Positions 34,305-41,736 of a stretch of 64,000 nt of DNA are shown one piece after another. How positions within the stretch are numbered: position 1 is the first letter of the stretch; every line of letters begins with the position of its first letter. Made by a program: the position numbers and the translations under genes. The stretch covers positions 1 to 64,000 of the forward strand of contig JBAXKZ010000003.1 in NCBI GenBank assembly GCA_037135095.1, in the 5' to 3' direction. The notes under the pieces were generated by a model. That model was not told the origin of the DNA. It saw nothing but the letters and a program-made list of their open reading frames with translations, and made no database searches. Source of the stretch: CAIMZW01 sp037135095. Lineage in GTDB: Bacteria; Actinomycetota; Actinomycetes; Nanopelagicales; Nanopelagicaceae.

Positions 34305-34914
34305 GTTTTATGCCAAGTGGAGCGCACTTCATGGCAATGTTCCAGTCAATGGCGTTGTAAAAGGATGGCTGTTTATCTCTTATGCAATTTCTAAAATCCT
34401 AAGCAAAGCCCGAATTTCACCAAATGTAATAACTCTTGGAGGGTTAGTCTTTGCCATTTTGCTCTGGCGTTTCAACGACAGCTGGTGGGGTCCAATCTTT
34501 CTTGCGCTCTCATTACTTTGTGATGGTTTAGATGGCTCGGTAGCGATCGCTTCAGATAGCGATTCAGTTCGAGGTGCGGTCTTAGATTCGGTCGTAGATC
34601 GATTGGCTGAAGTTTTCTGGGCGCTAACTTTTTATGCGATCGGTGCCCACCTGGAGATAGTTTTTCTTGCTTGGTTACTCGCCGGAACTCAGGAATACGC
34701 CCGAGCACGCATGGGCGGTTTAGGAGTTCACGAAACTGGAGTTGTTTCAGTTGCGGAGCGGCCAGTCCGAGCGAGTTTGTTAGCAATCGCGCTCGTTGCC
34801 AGTTTATTGAATCTAAATTTCGTGGAGCCGCTTGCGTTGATCTGGCTCGGAATGCAAGCCTGGAGTTTTATTTCAGTTATGCGTTATGGGTATAACAAAA
34901 GCCGCAATAGCTAA
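34291..34914 (+). CDS. CDP-alcohol phosphatidyltransferase-family protein
   Basis: 207 residues, about six TM helices. The active-site motif reads DGLDGSVAI...G AVLDSVVD, matching D-x2-D-G-x2-A-R-x8-G-x3-D-x3-D except that the usual Arg after the Ala is Ile. These enzymes transfer a phosphatidyl-type group from a CDP-alcohol to an alcohol; the acceptor (glycerol-3-P, inositol-P or other) cannot be assigned. ATG 34291 is chosen, inside the metF 3' end; a TTG 6 nt upstream is possible. Its stop overlaps that of the convergent crtD-like gene by 4 bp. Confidence 0.82.
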   Translation: MERTEFYAKWSALHGNVPVNGVVKGWLFISYAISKILSKARISPNVITLGGLVFAILLWRFNDSWWGPIFLALSLLCDGLDGSVAIASDSDSVRGAVLDSVVDRLAEVFWALTFYAIGAHLEIVFLAWLLAGTQEYARARMGGLGVHETGVVSVAERPVRASLLAIALVASLLNLNFVEPLALIWLGMQAWSFISVMRYGYNKSRNS

Positions 34915-36410
34915 GCCTTACCGATCGCATCGGCCACAATTTCAGCGCTAATCCCCACCAGTGGCAGGCCGCCACCAGGGTGTGCCGAACCACCAACACA
35001 ATAAAGATTCTTTAGCGGCGAGCGATTGCTTGCGCGCAGGAACGCTGACCTGGCGGAATTGCTAGAGGTTCCATAAATCGAACCACCGGGTGCGCTGACG
35101 CTATTTTGCAAATCCAGGGGAGTGCGAAACTCCATTACATCTAATCGAGACGAGACTTCAAGCCCTAATAGGTCCAGTTTTGCAATTAACTTTTGGGCAT
35201 AACTGGCAGGATCTTTCGACCAATCCCACCCGCCAACTGGTTCGTGGCGTGGGGCGTTAACCAAAACAAACCAAGCTTGCTTGTTTTCGCCCTTGACCAT
35301 CAGTGGATCATTTGGGGCACAGATATAGATTGTGGGATCAGAAACCGGACGCTTCAAATCAAAAATCTCATTGAACTCCTGATCGTAATCCTTCGGGAAA
35401 TAGATATTGTGATGATCCAACTTTGGCGCTGGTGTACTAAGTTTTGAATTGTCTAGCCCAAGGAGCAGCGAGAAACCCGCTAACGATTTCTCCGAGCGCT
35501 TCAATTTCTGACGTTCGCTTTTCGTAGCTTTCAAGTCGTTAGGTAACAATTTGTTGTAGACCAGATCGGCATCGGCATTTGCAACGACTACCTCGGCATC
35601 GATCTCTTGGCCATCAGCGGTCGCAATTCCCAGCACCTTTGAGCCATCATTTCGAATCCGAGTTACCTCAGAGTTGAGATGGAGCGCCACCCCCAAAGAG
35701 ATTAGGCGTTCTTCTAGGGCCGCGCTCAGGGCTCCGATTCCACCTTGGATATGCCAAGCGCCGAAAGAACTTTCGATAAAGGCAATTGTTAATAGAACGG
35801 CCGGTGCTTTTCTGGGATCTGAACCGGAATAGGTTGCGTATCGATCGACAATTTTACTTAGGTAAGGGTTTTGGGTGTATTTGCCCGTGAGCTTTCGCAA
35901 TGAAGTCAGCGGTGCAATTATCTTTAGATCCGATAAGAAGTTCTTGCGCTTGATCAAATTGGGAATTGACTCGAGCTCGGCTTCAACGAATGGGCCACGC
36001 GCCACATCCCACATCCGCTCGGCTCGCTGCATCAACCGATGCCATTCGTCGGCGGTTTTGGAATCTATTGTTCTTTCGATCTCGTCATAAACTTTATTTA
36101 GCGCCAGGTTTGGGAAGGTCAGAGACTTGCCATCGGCAAAGTGATAGTTGAACGCAGGGTCGACTGGCTCTAGCTTCAGGATATGTTCAATCCGCTTTCC
36201 AGTCTTCAAAAATAGATCGCGATAGATAGCTGGAAGCGTTAGCAACGATGGTCCGGTATCAAAGGCGTAGTCGCCAATCCATTCGGTGCGGCATTTACCA
36301 CCGGTTCGGTCAGAACTTTCGTGAATAGAAACTTCATGTCCAGCTCGAGCCAATCGTGCAGCTGCTGCCATGCCGCCGATTCCGGCACCAATAACAATAA
36401 TTTTGGCCAA
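34911..36410 (-). CDS. CrtD-like carotenoid 3,4-desaturase (CrtI paralogue)
   Basis: 499 residues, second CrtI-family protein of the window: IIVIGAGIGGMAAAARLARAGHEVSIHE, GDYAFDTGPSLLTLP and C-terminal KNLYCVGGSAHPGGGLPLVGISAE. Clustering with CruF-like, CrtA-like and GT2 genes suggests that it acts on a 1-hydroxycarotenoid end rather than on phytoene, as CrtD does; this is inference from context. I place the start at TTG 36410, one nt after the stop of the glycosyltransferase and preceded by AAGGTGGG; an upstream GTG would add 12 residues that lie within that gene. Confidence 0.8.
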   Translation of the reverse strand: MAKIIVIGAGIGGMAAAARLARAGHEVSIHESSDRTGGKCRTEWIGDYAFDTGPSLLTLPAIYRDLFLKTGKRIEHILKLEPVDPAFNYHFADGKSLTFPNLALNKVYDEIERTIDSKTADEWHRLMQRAERMWDVARGPFVEAELESIPNLIKRKNFLSDLKIIAPLTSLRKLTGKYTQNPYLSKIVDRYATYSGSDPRKAPAVLLTIAFIESSFGAWHIQGGIGALSAALEERLISLGVALHLNSEVTRIRNDGSKVLGIATADGQEIDAEVVVANADADLVYNKLLPNDLKATKSERQKLKRSEKSLAGFSLLLGLDNSKLSTPAPKLDHHNIYFPKDYDQEFNEIFDLKRPVSDPTIYICAPNDPLMVKGENKQAWFVLVNAPRHEPVGGWDWSKDPASYAQKLIAKLDLLGLEVSSRLDVMEFRTPLDLQNSVSAPGGSIYGTSSNSARSAFLRASNRSPLKNLYCVGGSAHPGGGLPLVGISAEIVADAIGKA

Positions 36411-36411
36411 G

Positions 36412-37491
36412 TTAGCCCACCTTGCGATCGCGCCAAGTAAGTTCACCGCGCGATTTTCTAATCCACGACAGTGATATTAAATAGAAGAGAACCAAAATCG
36501 ATATCGGATGCAGGAAGGCAATCGAAGTTGAACCTTTAGTCCGCAACGCGGCAACTATTCGAGAGAACCAAATTGCAAAGTAGGCGATCCATCCAATAGG
36601 AGATCCCATTATCGCCAAAGTAATTGGAACGATGCCAGTCCAAAATAGCAGCGTCAAAGCCAATATGGTTCCTGGGACGCCGCCGAAAGCGGACCACAGT
36701 GATTTGGTATATCCCGAAATCAAACTTTTGTTATCGGTATACATCCGGCAAGCGGCAACTGCAGAGCCTTCTGCTACGCCACCTTTAAATCCCGCTGAGA
36801 CCAGCGCACGGGCAAGTTCTAAATCGTCGAGAATCGCAGTTGGAATTGCACCGTGACCACCAATAGTTTCGTATGCCGTTCTGGTGACTATAAAGAACTG
36901 ACCGTTTGCAATTGTTGTTGAACGTTGCGGGAACCGTTCTACTAGTCGCAACGGAACGCTGGCGAGCCATGACCACTGGAGTAAAGGTTGGATTAAGTTT
37001 TCTAGAAAACTACCGGCCGACTCGCGCGGATAAGGCGAGAGGAATTCCCAATTCCAGCGCTTCATATTTGCGATCGCCGCGGCTACTGCGCTCTTATCCA
37101 GTCTGACATCGGCATCTAGAAATACTATGTAATCACCAGTGGTGGCACTAGCAAGCTGATTGCAGGCGTAAGGCTTGCCCAGCCATCCTGGTGGCAATTG
37201 CTGGCCAGTGAGAGTTGTGAATTCTGATAGCTCGGATTCCATATTCAATAAGGTTCTTGTGTCGTCGGTTGAGTTATCGTCTAAGACCGCCAGACTTAAT
37301 CTGGAAATATGGGTTTGAGACTTTGCCGTTTTAATTACAGCTTGGAGATTAGCGCTTTCATTTCGCATCGGGATCAAGATATCTACTGAATCTTCGATCA
37401 CGGTTGCATCCATCGGTTTTACGACTCGCATGGTCAAGGCATTTACTGTGGTGAGAGCGAGCGCAAAAAGTCCTAAAGCCAAGGAGAGCAT
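36412..37491 (-). CDS. Family 2 glycosyltransferase, carotenoid cluster
   Basis: 359 residues. An N-terminal hydrophobic segment (1-20) anchors a GT-A domain: DILIPMRNESANL, AVLDDNSTDDT, the metal-binding DxD in YIVFLDADVRLD, and ILDDLELARALVSAG in the acceptor region. Three or four C-terminal TM helices follow. The layout resembles CruG/CrtQ-type carotenoid glycosyltransferases. Between cruF-like and crtD-like genes, it probably glycosylates a hydroxylated carotenoid. Confidence 0.82.
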   Translation of the reverse strand: MLSLALGLFALALTTVNALTMRVVKPMDATVIEDSVDILIPMRNESANLQAVIKTAKSQTHISRLSLAVLDDNSTDDTRTLLNMESELSEFTTLTGQQLPPGWLGKPYACNQLASATTGDYIVFLDADVRLDKSAVAAAIANMKRWNWEFLSPYPRESAGSFLENLIQPLLQWSWLASVPLRLVERFPQRSTTIANGQFFIVTRTAYETIGGHGAIPTAILDDLELARALVSAGFKGGVAEGSAVAACRMYTDNKSLISGYTKSLWSAFGGVPGTILALTLLFWTGIVPITLAIMGSPIGWIAYFAIWFSRIVAALRTKGSTSIAFLHPISILVLFYLISLSWIRKSRGELTWRDRKVG

Positions 37492-37494
37492 TAG

Positions 37495-38310
37495 TTATAA
37501 ATCGTCAGGACGGCCGAAGCGACTATTAAATAGGTAAGCCACCAGAAATAGCCCATAAACAATGCCGCCCACGAGAGCGACGCCTGGACGATGGAAGAAG
37601 AACAAGTTCCCTACAACACCTGCAAACCAAGTCCAACCCAAAAAGATTTCTGCAGCCAAGAAATTTGCGCCGCGCTTGCGACGTTCTTTTGGAAGTGCCA
37701 CGTGAAGAATCGCCATCAGCCCCATTCCGGCGAATAACCAACCAGCGGTATTGGAGAGCGGAATGTTAGGTTGAAATGGAACATTGGGTCCGACTACTTT
37801 CCAAGTCCAACGATGAGCAGAAACCATTTGCGGATCTAAAAATATATCCCAAGCCATCAGCCCAAAGCCGCCAACTAAAAAGACCCAATGATGAGTGATC
37901 TTTCTTGCTGCCATCAAGATTGGATGCGAAAGCATTAGCCAAGCAAACGGAACTACCAATGGCACGTTATAAATTTGAATTCCTAGAGTGTGGCTGTATG
38001 TGTAATGACCGAAGGGCCAACCGCTACGACTTCCAAGTTCTTCGATTCCGAGCGCGATAGCAAAAGTTAGAAACAGGTAACTAGAAACATAGCGAAGGCC
38101 GTATGAAAACCAAGCATGCAAGAGCATTGCGGTAGCACCGAGATAAACCGTAGTCAGCGTGATAATTCGTAAGAGGTCGCCATGAACTAGTGGGTAGGCA
38201 ATTTGTGAGAGCAGAGCGGCTGCAAGAACGCCATAAAGCAGGATCGATCTTCGACGTGAAATGCCACGGCGTCGATCTCCTCGGGGACGAAATTGGCGGA
38301 TGGACACCAC
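37495..38310 (-). CDS. cruF: CruF-like carotenoid hydratase (DUF422 family)
   Basis: 271 residues, about seven TM helices with the CruF/DUF422 signatures GIEELGSRSGWPFGHYTYS, YNVPLVVPFAWLMLSHP, LMAWDIFLDPQMV and PLSNTAGWLFAGM. The family adds water at the C-1' position of acyclic psi-ends, as in myxol and bacterioruberin-type carotenoids. It needs one uncyclised end, which fits single-end cyclisation by CrtYcd. It starts with GTG 38310 (or 38307), 14 nt after the crtA-like stop. Confidence 0.88.
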   Translation of the reverse strand: MVSIRQFRPRGDRRRGISRRRSILLYGVLAAALLSQIAYPLVHGDLLRIITLTTVYLGATAMLLHAWFSYGLRYVSSYLFLTFAIALGIEELGSRSGWPFGHYTYSHTLGIQIYNVPLVVPFAWLMLSHPILMAARKITHHWVFLVGGFGLMAWDIFLDPQMVSAHRWTWKVVGPNVPFQPNIPLSNTAGWLFAGMGLMAILHVALPKERRKRGANFLAAEIFLGWTWFAGVVGNLFFFHRPGVALVGGIVYGLFLVAYLFNSRFGRPDDL

Positions 38311-38324
38311 CCAATTCTGCCGTA

Positions 38325-39005
38325 CTAATTTGCTTTTAGTTCACCGCGTTGCTCTTTAACGGCAAATCGAGCGAAGAGTTCTTCGGAATACCACTCATTG
38401 GTTTTTGTTGCTCTAATTGCGCCCTTATGGGCAATATCGGAATAGGCGAAATCTTTGAGATCCGCAGCGCTATTCCAGATTGAAAAGGTGCCTTGGAGCC
38501 CAATCGGTGCCTCACCGATGCCGATTGCGACCTGCAGCCCAGTTGCGCCCTTGAGGCTCTTGGTTACAGGTGGAACTGCGCGCCAGAAGATTAGATTCTT
38601 GCGAATGACGATCTTGGCCCTGGTTATGGCTGCGACCGGACCGACCCATTCCAATTCATTTTTAATCTCAAACGGTTCGACCCCGGCCCACTGTCCATGG
38701 CTTGCGATCGGGATCAGCAAAGTTCGAAACTCAGATTTTGCAATCGTGCGCCATCGATTTATTAGTGGGGAATTATCGAAACTGTTTATGCGCTCTTCGG
38801 GCAGACATACCAGCAACCCCCAGCGAAGCGGGTCAGCATCTTTCGGAGTAAAGCTTTTCCCTTTTCCCGTTCCCAAAAGTTTAAAAAAGGAAATCTTTGA
38901 TTCTTTCTTTAGCCGACCCAATTTAAAACGATCCAGCGCCATGTGTCCGAAAGCCAATGGAACCGAGCTTGGCCCGACATCCCAAAAATAGAGCGCAACA
39001 ATCAC
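38325..39005 (-). CDS. crtA: CrtA-like carotenoid 2-monooxygenase (spheroidene monooxygenase family)
   Basis: 226 residues with the CrtA block AAITRAKIVIRKNLIFWRAVPPV, IGIGEAPIGLQGTFSIW and EWYSEELFARFAV. In purple bacteria CrtA introduces the C-2 keto group of spheroidenone. I set the start at GTG 39005, which overlaps the stop of the upstream hydrolase by 4 bp (GTGA) and restores the expected N-terminus (VALYFWD...); an internal ATG would remove about 20 conserved residues. It is followed by cruF-, GT2- and crtD-like genes, all acting on the same carotenoid end in this reading. Confidence 0.85.
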   Translation of the reverse strand: MIVALYFWDVGPSSVPLAFGHMALDRFKLGRLKKESKISFFKLLGTGKGKSFTPKDADPLRWGLLVCLPEERINSFDNSPLINRWRTIAKSEFRTLLIPIASHGQWAGVEPFEIKNELEWVGPVAAITRAKIVIRKNLIFWRAVPPVTKSLKGATGLQVAIGIGEAPIGLQGTFSIWNSAADLKDFAYSDIAHKGAIRATKTNEWYSEELFARFAVKEQRGELKAN

Positions 39006-39790
39006 ACCGATGCACCAGCGGTTCGTAATATTTCGGCCGTTACCTCCTGGGGGTGATCCCACATCGGCGCGTGACCACTTTCGGGCAAGATGATCCACTT
39101 GGAATGTGCCGGCGCAAGAATCCGTTCCTGACAAGTCCTGGCAGGGAGAGTGTTATCGCTGTCGCCAAAAATTATGGTCACGGGAATTGATGTTGCCACT
39201 TGTTTATCGAAACGCTTCTTCAGCAAGCCGTCCCAAGCCGGAAAATATCCCAACGAACTTCCCATGGCTAAAGTCGCATCGACGACGGTCTCGTGACTTA
39301 ACTCCTGCCAACGCGGACTAACCAAAGCGAAACCAATCTTCTTTGCCCAAGTGAAACGAAGCAAGTTCGGCGCGACTTGTCGTAACCCGCTAGCCATATA
39401 TTTTGAAGCCGATGCCGTTGGCAACCTAGTCCAAAACGGCGTCAACCAAAGTCCGGCGGGGGCGAGACCCGTAACAGATAAAACTTCATCGGGATTTGCA
39501 GCTGCCATTTCGAGCGCCACCCAACCCCCTAAAGAATTTCCGGCCAAGTGGAATTTGTGAATTCCTAAATCATGGAGGTTTTTAAAAACCAGAATTGCGA
39601 GAGCTGGCGGGTCCATATGTTGCCCAGGGTCGAACGGGCTTTGGCCGTGGCCGGGAAGGTCGATCAAAGTGACGCGAAAACTTTTGCTTAATTCTGGAGC
39701 TATCAATTTCCAGGCGGTGCTAGCGGAGCCCATTCCGTGAATGAGAACCAAGTCTTCACCTTCGCCAAAGGTTTGCGACCACAGTTTCAT
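39002..39790 (-). CDS. Alpha/beta hydrolase heading the carotenoid-tailoring operon
   Basis: 262 residues, alpha/beta-hydrolase fold: oxyanion region VLIHGMGSASTAW, RVTLIDLPGHGQSP, nucleophile elbow GNSLGGWVALE (Ser about 93), Asp in IIFGDSDNTLP and His in ESGHAPMWDHP. It is the first gene of the run leading into crtA, cruF, GT2 and crtD, joined to crtA by a 4-bp overlap. A GTGGAG site precedes ATG 39790 and a TATTCT box lies further upstream. Substrate unknown; an acyl- or ester-handling role in carotenoid finishing is only suggested by position. Confidence 0.82.
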   Translation of the reverse strand: MKLWSQTFGEGEDLVLIHGMGSASTAWKLIAPELSKSFRVTLIDLPGHGQSPFDPGQHMDPPALAILVFKNLHDLGIHKFHLAGNSLGGWVALEMAAANPDEVLSVTGLAPAGLWLTPFWTRLPTASASKYMASGLRQVAPNLLRFTWAKKIGFALVSPRWQELSHETVVDATLAMGSSLGYFPAWDGLLKKRFDKQVATSIPVTIIFGDSDNTLPARTCQERILAPAHSKWIILPESGHAPMWDHPQEVTAEILRTAGASV

Positions 39791-39847
39791 TTTTGCTCCA
39801 CTTTCAGAATAGTTCCGTGTAGGTTCAGATAATACGCGGAAGGTGGA

Positions 39848-40333
39848 TTATTCGCCGACGAACATTGGTCGCGCACCAGTGCATTCAAGCAATTCCGCGA
39901 AGCTAGTTGGATAGACCGCGTGTGGGTGTCCCGCCGCAGCCCAAACAACTTCATAATCATTTAGCGCCTCATCGATCAATATAGTTGCAGGTAAAAGCCA
40001 GCCAATCGGTGCAACGCCGCCAATCGAAAATCCTGAACGTTCCTTTACATAGTTGGCATCCACGCGATCTAGCGTTTCGATTCCTAAAGTGCGGGCAACT
40101 AATTCGGTATCCACCCGATGGCGGCCAGAGGTAACTATCAAAAGCGGGGAGCCATCTGGGAGTTTGAAGATTATCGAAGCAGCGATCTGACCAACGGCAA
40201 TACCCAAAGCATCTGCTGCTTCAGTTGAGGTCCGAGCGCTATCGGCCAAGATTCGAACCTCGCCGCTTAGCCCATGTTCGGCAAGTGCGGCGAGAACTCG
40301 TTGAACTGCAGCTTTTTCTCTGATATCCGCCAT
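39848..40333 (-). CDS. YbaK/EbsC-family aminoacyl-tRNA deacylase
   Basis: 161 residues of the YbaK/ProX fold: ALGIAVGQIAASIIFKLPDGSPLLIVTSGRHRVD, the GFSIGGVAPIGW motif, and AAAGHPHAVYPTSF. Relatives deacylate mischarged Cys-tRNA(Pro) or Ala-tRNA(Pro). ATG 40333 lies 7 nt after TACTCT (40346-40341), consistent with leaderless transcription. Confidence 0.88.
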   Translation of the reverse strand: MADIREKAAVQRVLAALAEHGLSGEVRILADSARTSTEAADALGIAVGQIAASIIFKLPDGSPLLIVTSGRHRVDTELVARTLGIETLDRVDANYVKERSGFSIGGVAPIGWLLPATILIDEALNDYEVVWAAAGHPHAVYPTSFAELLECTGARPMFVGE

Positions 40334-40340
40334 GGTGCAA

Positions 40341-40346
40341 AGAGTA
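40341..40346 (-). promoter_or_regulatory. -10-like TACTCT before ybaK
   Basis: On the minus strand TACTCT ends 7 nt before the ybaK ATG; no Shine-Dalgarno is present. Confidence 0.4.
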
Positions 40347-40365
40347 AGGGAGAACGGTCGGAGTA

Positions 40366-41289
40366 TTAGTTAACGGCCACTTTTTCCGAAGTCGAATCGG
40401 CACCTGATAACCAACCTAACGATGCCAAGGCAGTAGATATCGCCAGGACGGCAGCGGCGCCTGCCAGATGCAGATCTTGGAGATGAGGTGGCGCTTTGTG
40501 CAAAGCGCTTAGAATGCCAAGCCCTGCGGTTGAAATAAGTAAGAGAATTATGGTGGCGGCCAATGTGCGCGCGCCTTTGATATTCGACCATTTCTCCCAC
40601 GCATGAAGGGCGAATGCAATTAATGCTAGACCTGCGATAACGACCATACTTCGATGGATCAAATGCAAGGCAACGAAGCGGGCAGGTTGGCCGGTTGGGC
40701 ACAGTGGGAAACTTGCGCAAGCTTTTTCAGCCTCAGCATTGATAACTAGTGAACCGGTTAAGTAGAGAATTCCGGCACCGCTAATTGCAATCCAACCGAT
40801 CGGTGCCAAACGTGGACCAGCCACTTCCAAGCGGTTTACCAAGACCGCAACAGCGGTAATAGTCGCGCCGGCAAGAAGTGAAAGTCCGGCAAGCAGATGT
40901 GCCGCAACAGTTGGGGCACCATTTCCATCAAAGACGGTAACGGCGCCGAGAGCTACTTGAATAAGTACCGTTACCCCCGTGATTACTGCTGGTCGGATAG
41001 CGGCAACGCGAGCTTTGGTGCGATAGGCAATAAATATCGTAAGGGCTACCAGGATTGTGACGATTCCGGCTAAATAACGATGAGTCTGTTCCATGAAGGC
41101 ATGGAAACCCTGATTGGGATTTAGGCTGCCTTTACATAGTGGCCAATCGGGACAACCCATACCGGAATCTGTGACTCTTACATGGCTCCCAAAGATAATT
41201 AGGAAGTAGACCGCGATCGCCGAGGTAACTGCCACGATTGCTAACCAATTGGTTTTCTTCCGTTGCATAATCGAGGCGGTATTTATCAT
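40366..41289 (-). CDS. ctaA: Heme A synthase (COX15/CtaA family)
   Basis: 307 residues, about eight TM helices, with GSHVRVTDSGMGCPDWPLC (early conserved loop), FMEQTHRYLAGI (haem-ligand His), VAAHLLAG, a Cys pair region (EKACASFPLCPTG) and VALHLIHRSMVV. It oxidises haem O to haem A for aa3-type cytochrome oxidase. ATG 41289 lies 7 nt after TACTTT, supporting it as a leaderless start over the ATG at 41268. Confidence 0.9.
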   Translation of the reverse strand: MINTASIMQRKKTNWLAIVAVTSAIAVYFLIIFGSHVRVTDSGMGCPDWPLCKGSLNPNQGFHAFMEQTHRYLAGIVTILVALTIFIAYRTKARVAAIRPAVITGVTVLIQVALGAVTVFDGNGAPTVAAHLLAGLSLLAGATITAVAVLVNRLEVAGPRLAPIGWIAISGAGILYLTGSLVINAEAEKACASFPLCPTGQPARFVALHLIHRSMVVIAGLALIAFALHAWEKWSNIKGARTLAATIILLLISTAGLGILSALHKAPPHLQDLHLAGAAAVLAISTALASLGWLSGADSTSEKVAVN

Positions 41290-41296
41290 GCTCTGG

Positions 41297-41302
41297 AAAG
41301 TA
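41297..41302 (-). promoter_or_regulatory. -10-like TACTTT before ctaA
   Basis: On the minus strand TACTTT ends 7 nt before ATG 41289, with no Shine-Dalgarno. Confidence 0.4.
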
Positions 41303-41336
41303 CACCCGCATTAAAGAAGTGCTACTGGGGCTGGCA

Positions 41337-41693
41337 CTAGAAATATATGCGCCATCGGTAGGAAGGGGCGCCACCTTGCTCGGCAATCTTTGAAAATTCC
41401 TCAATCAGAAGGCCACCATTTTTCTGAATCACTTTCTGCGAAGCGAAGTTGTCGATATCGGTAGTTAATTCCACGAAGGGCATTTCGCGCTCCTTAGCCG
41501 GAATCAAGATTTGCTTCAAGGCTTCTGTGGCATAACCCAGATTCTGTTTCCACGGAGCTACCGAATATCCAATATGACCCAGACAATAAGGAGGAAGGTC
41601 GGTAGTGCCTTCTTGCCAGCGAAAATTCCAGCCGCGGCGAAGCGCCTCGGCATAACTGCCGATATGCTCCATCCCAGGTTTAACCAGTTCCAT
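41337..41693 (-). CDS. GNAT-family acetyltransferase, apparently internally shortened
   Basis: 118 residues. The start (MELVKPGMEHIGSYAEALRRGW) and the C-terminal acetyl-CoA region (LGHIGYSVAPWKQNLGYATEAL, then VIQKNGGLLIEEF) fit the COG3981-type acetyltransferases. In family members I know, about 60 residues separate RGW from the RWQPGT-like strand; here RGW is followed directly by NFRWQEGTTDLP. The frame stays open, so this looks like an in-frame internal deletion. It may be nonfunctional. No clear ribosome-binding site is present. Confidence 0.65.
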   Translation of the reverse strand: MELVKPGMEHIGSYAEALRRGWNFRWQEGTTDLPPYCLGHIGYSVAPWKQNLGYATEALKQILIPAKEREMPFVELTTDIDNFASQKVIQKNGGLLIEEFSKIAEQGGAPSYRWRIYF

Positions 41694-41736
41694 AGGAGAA
41701 GCGTTTCATAGTTAATTGCTCGGAGGCGAGGCGATT

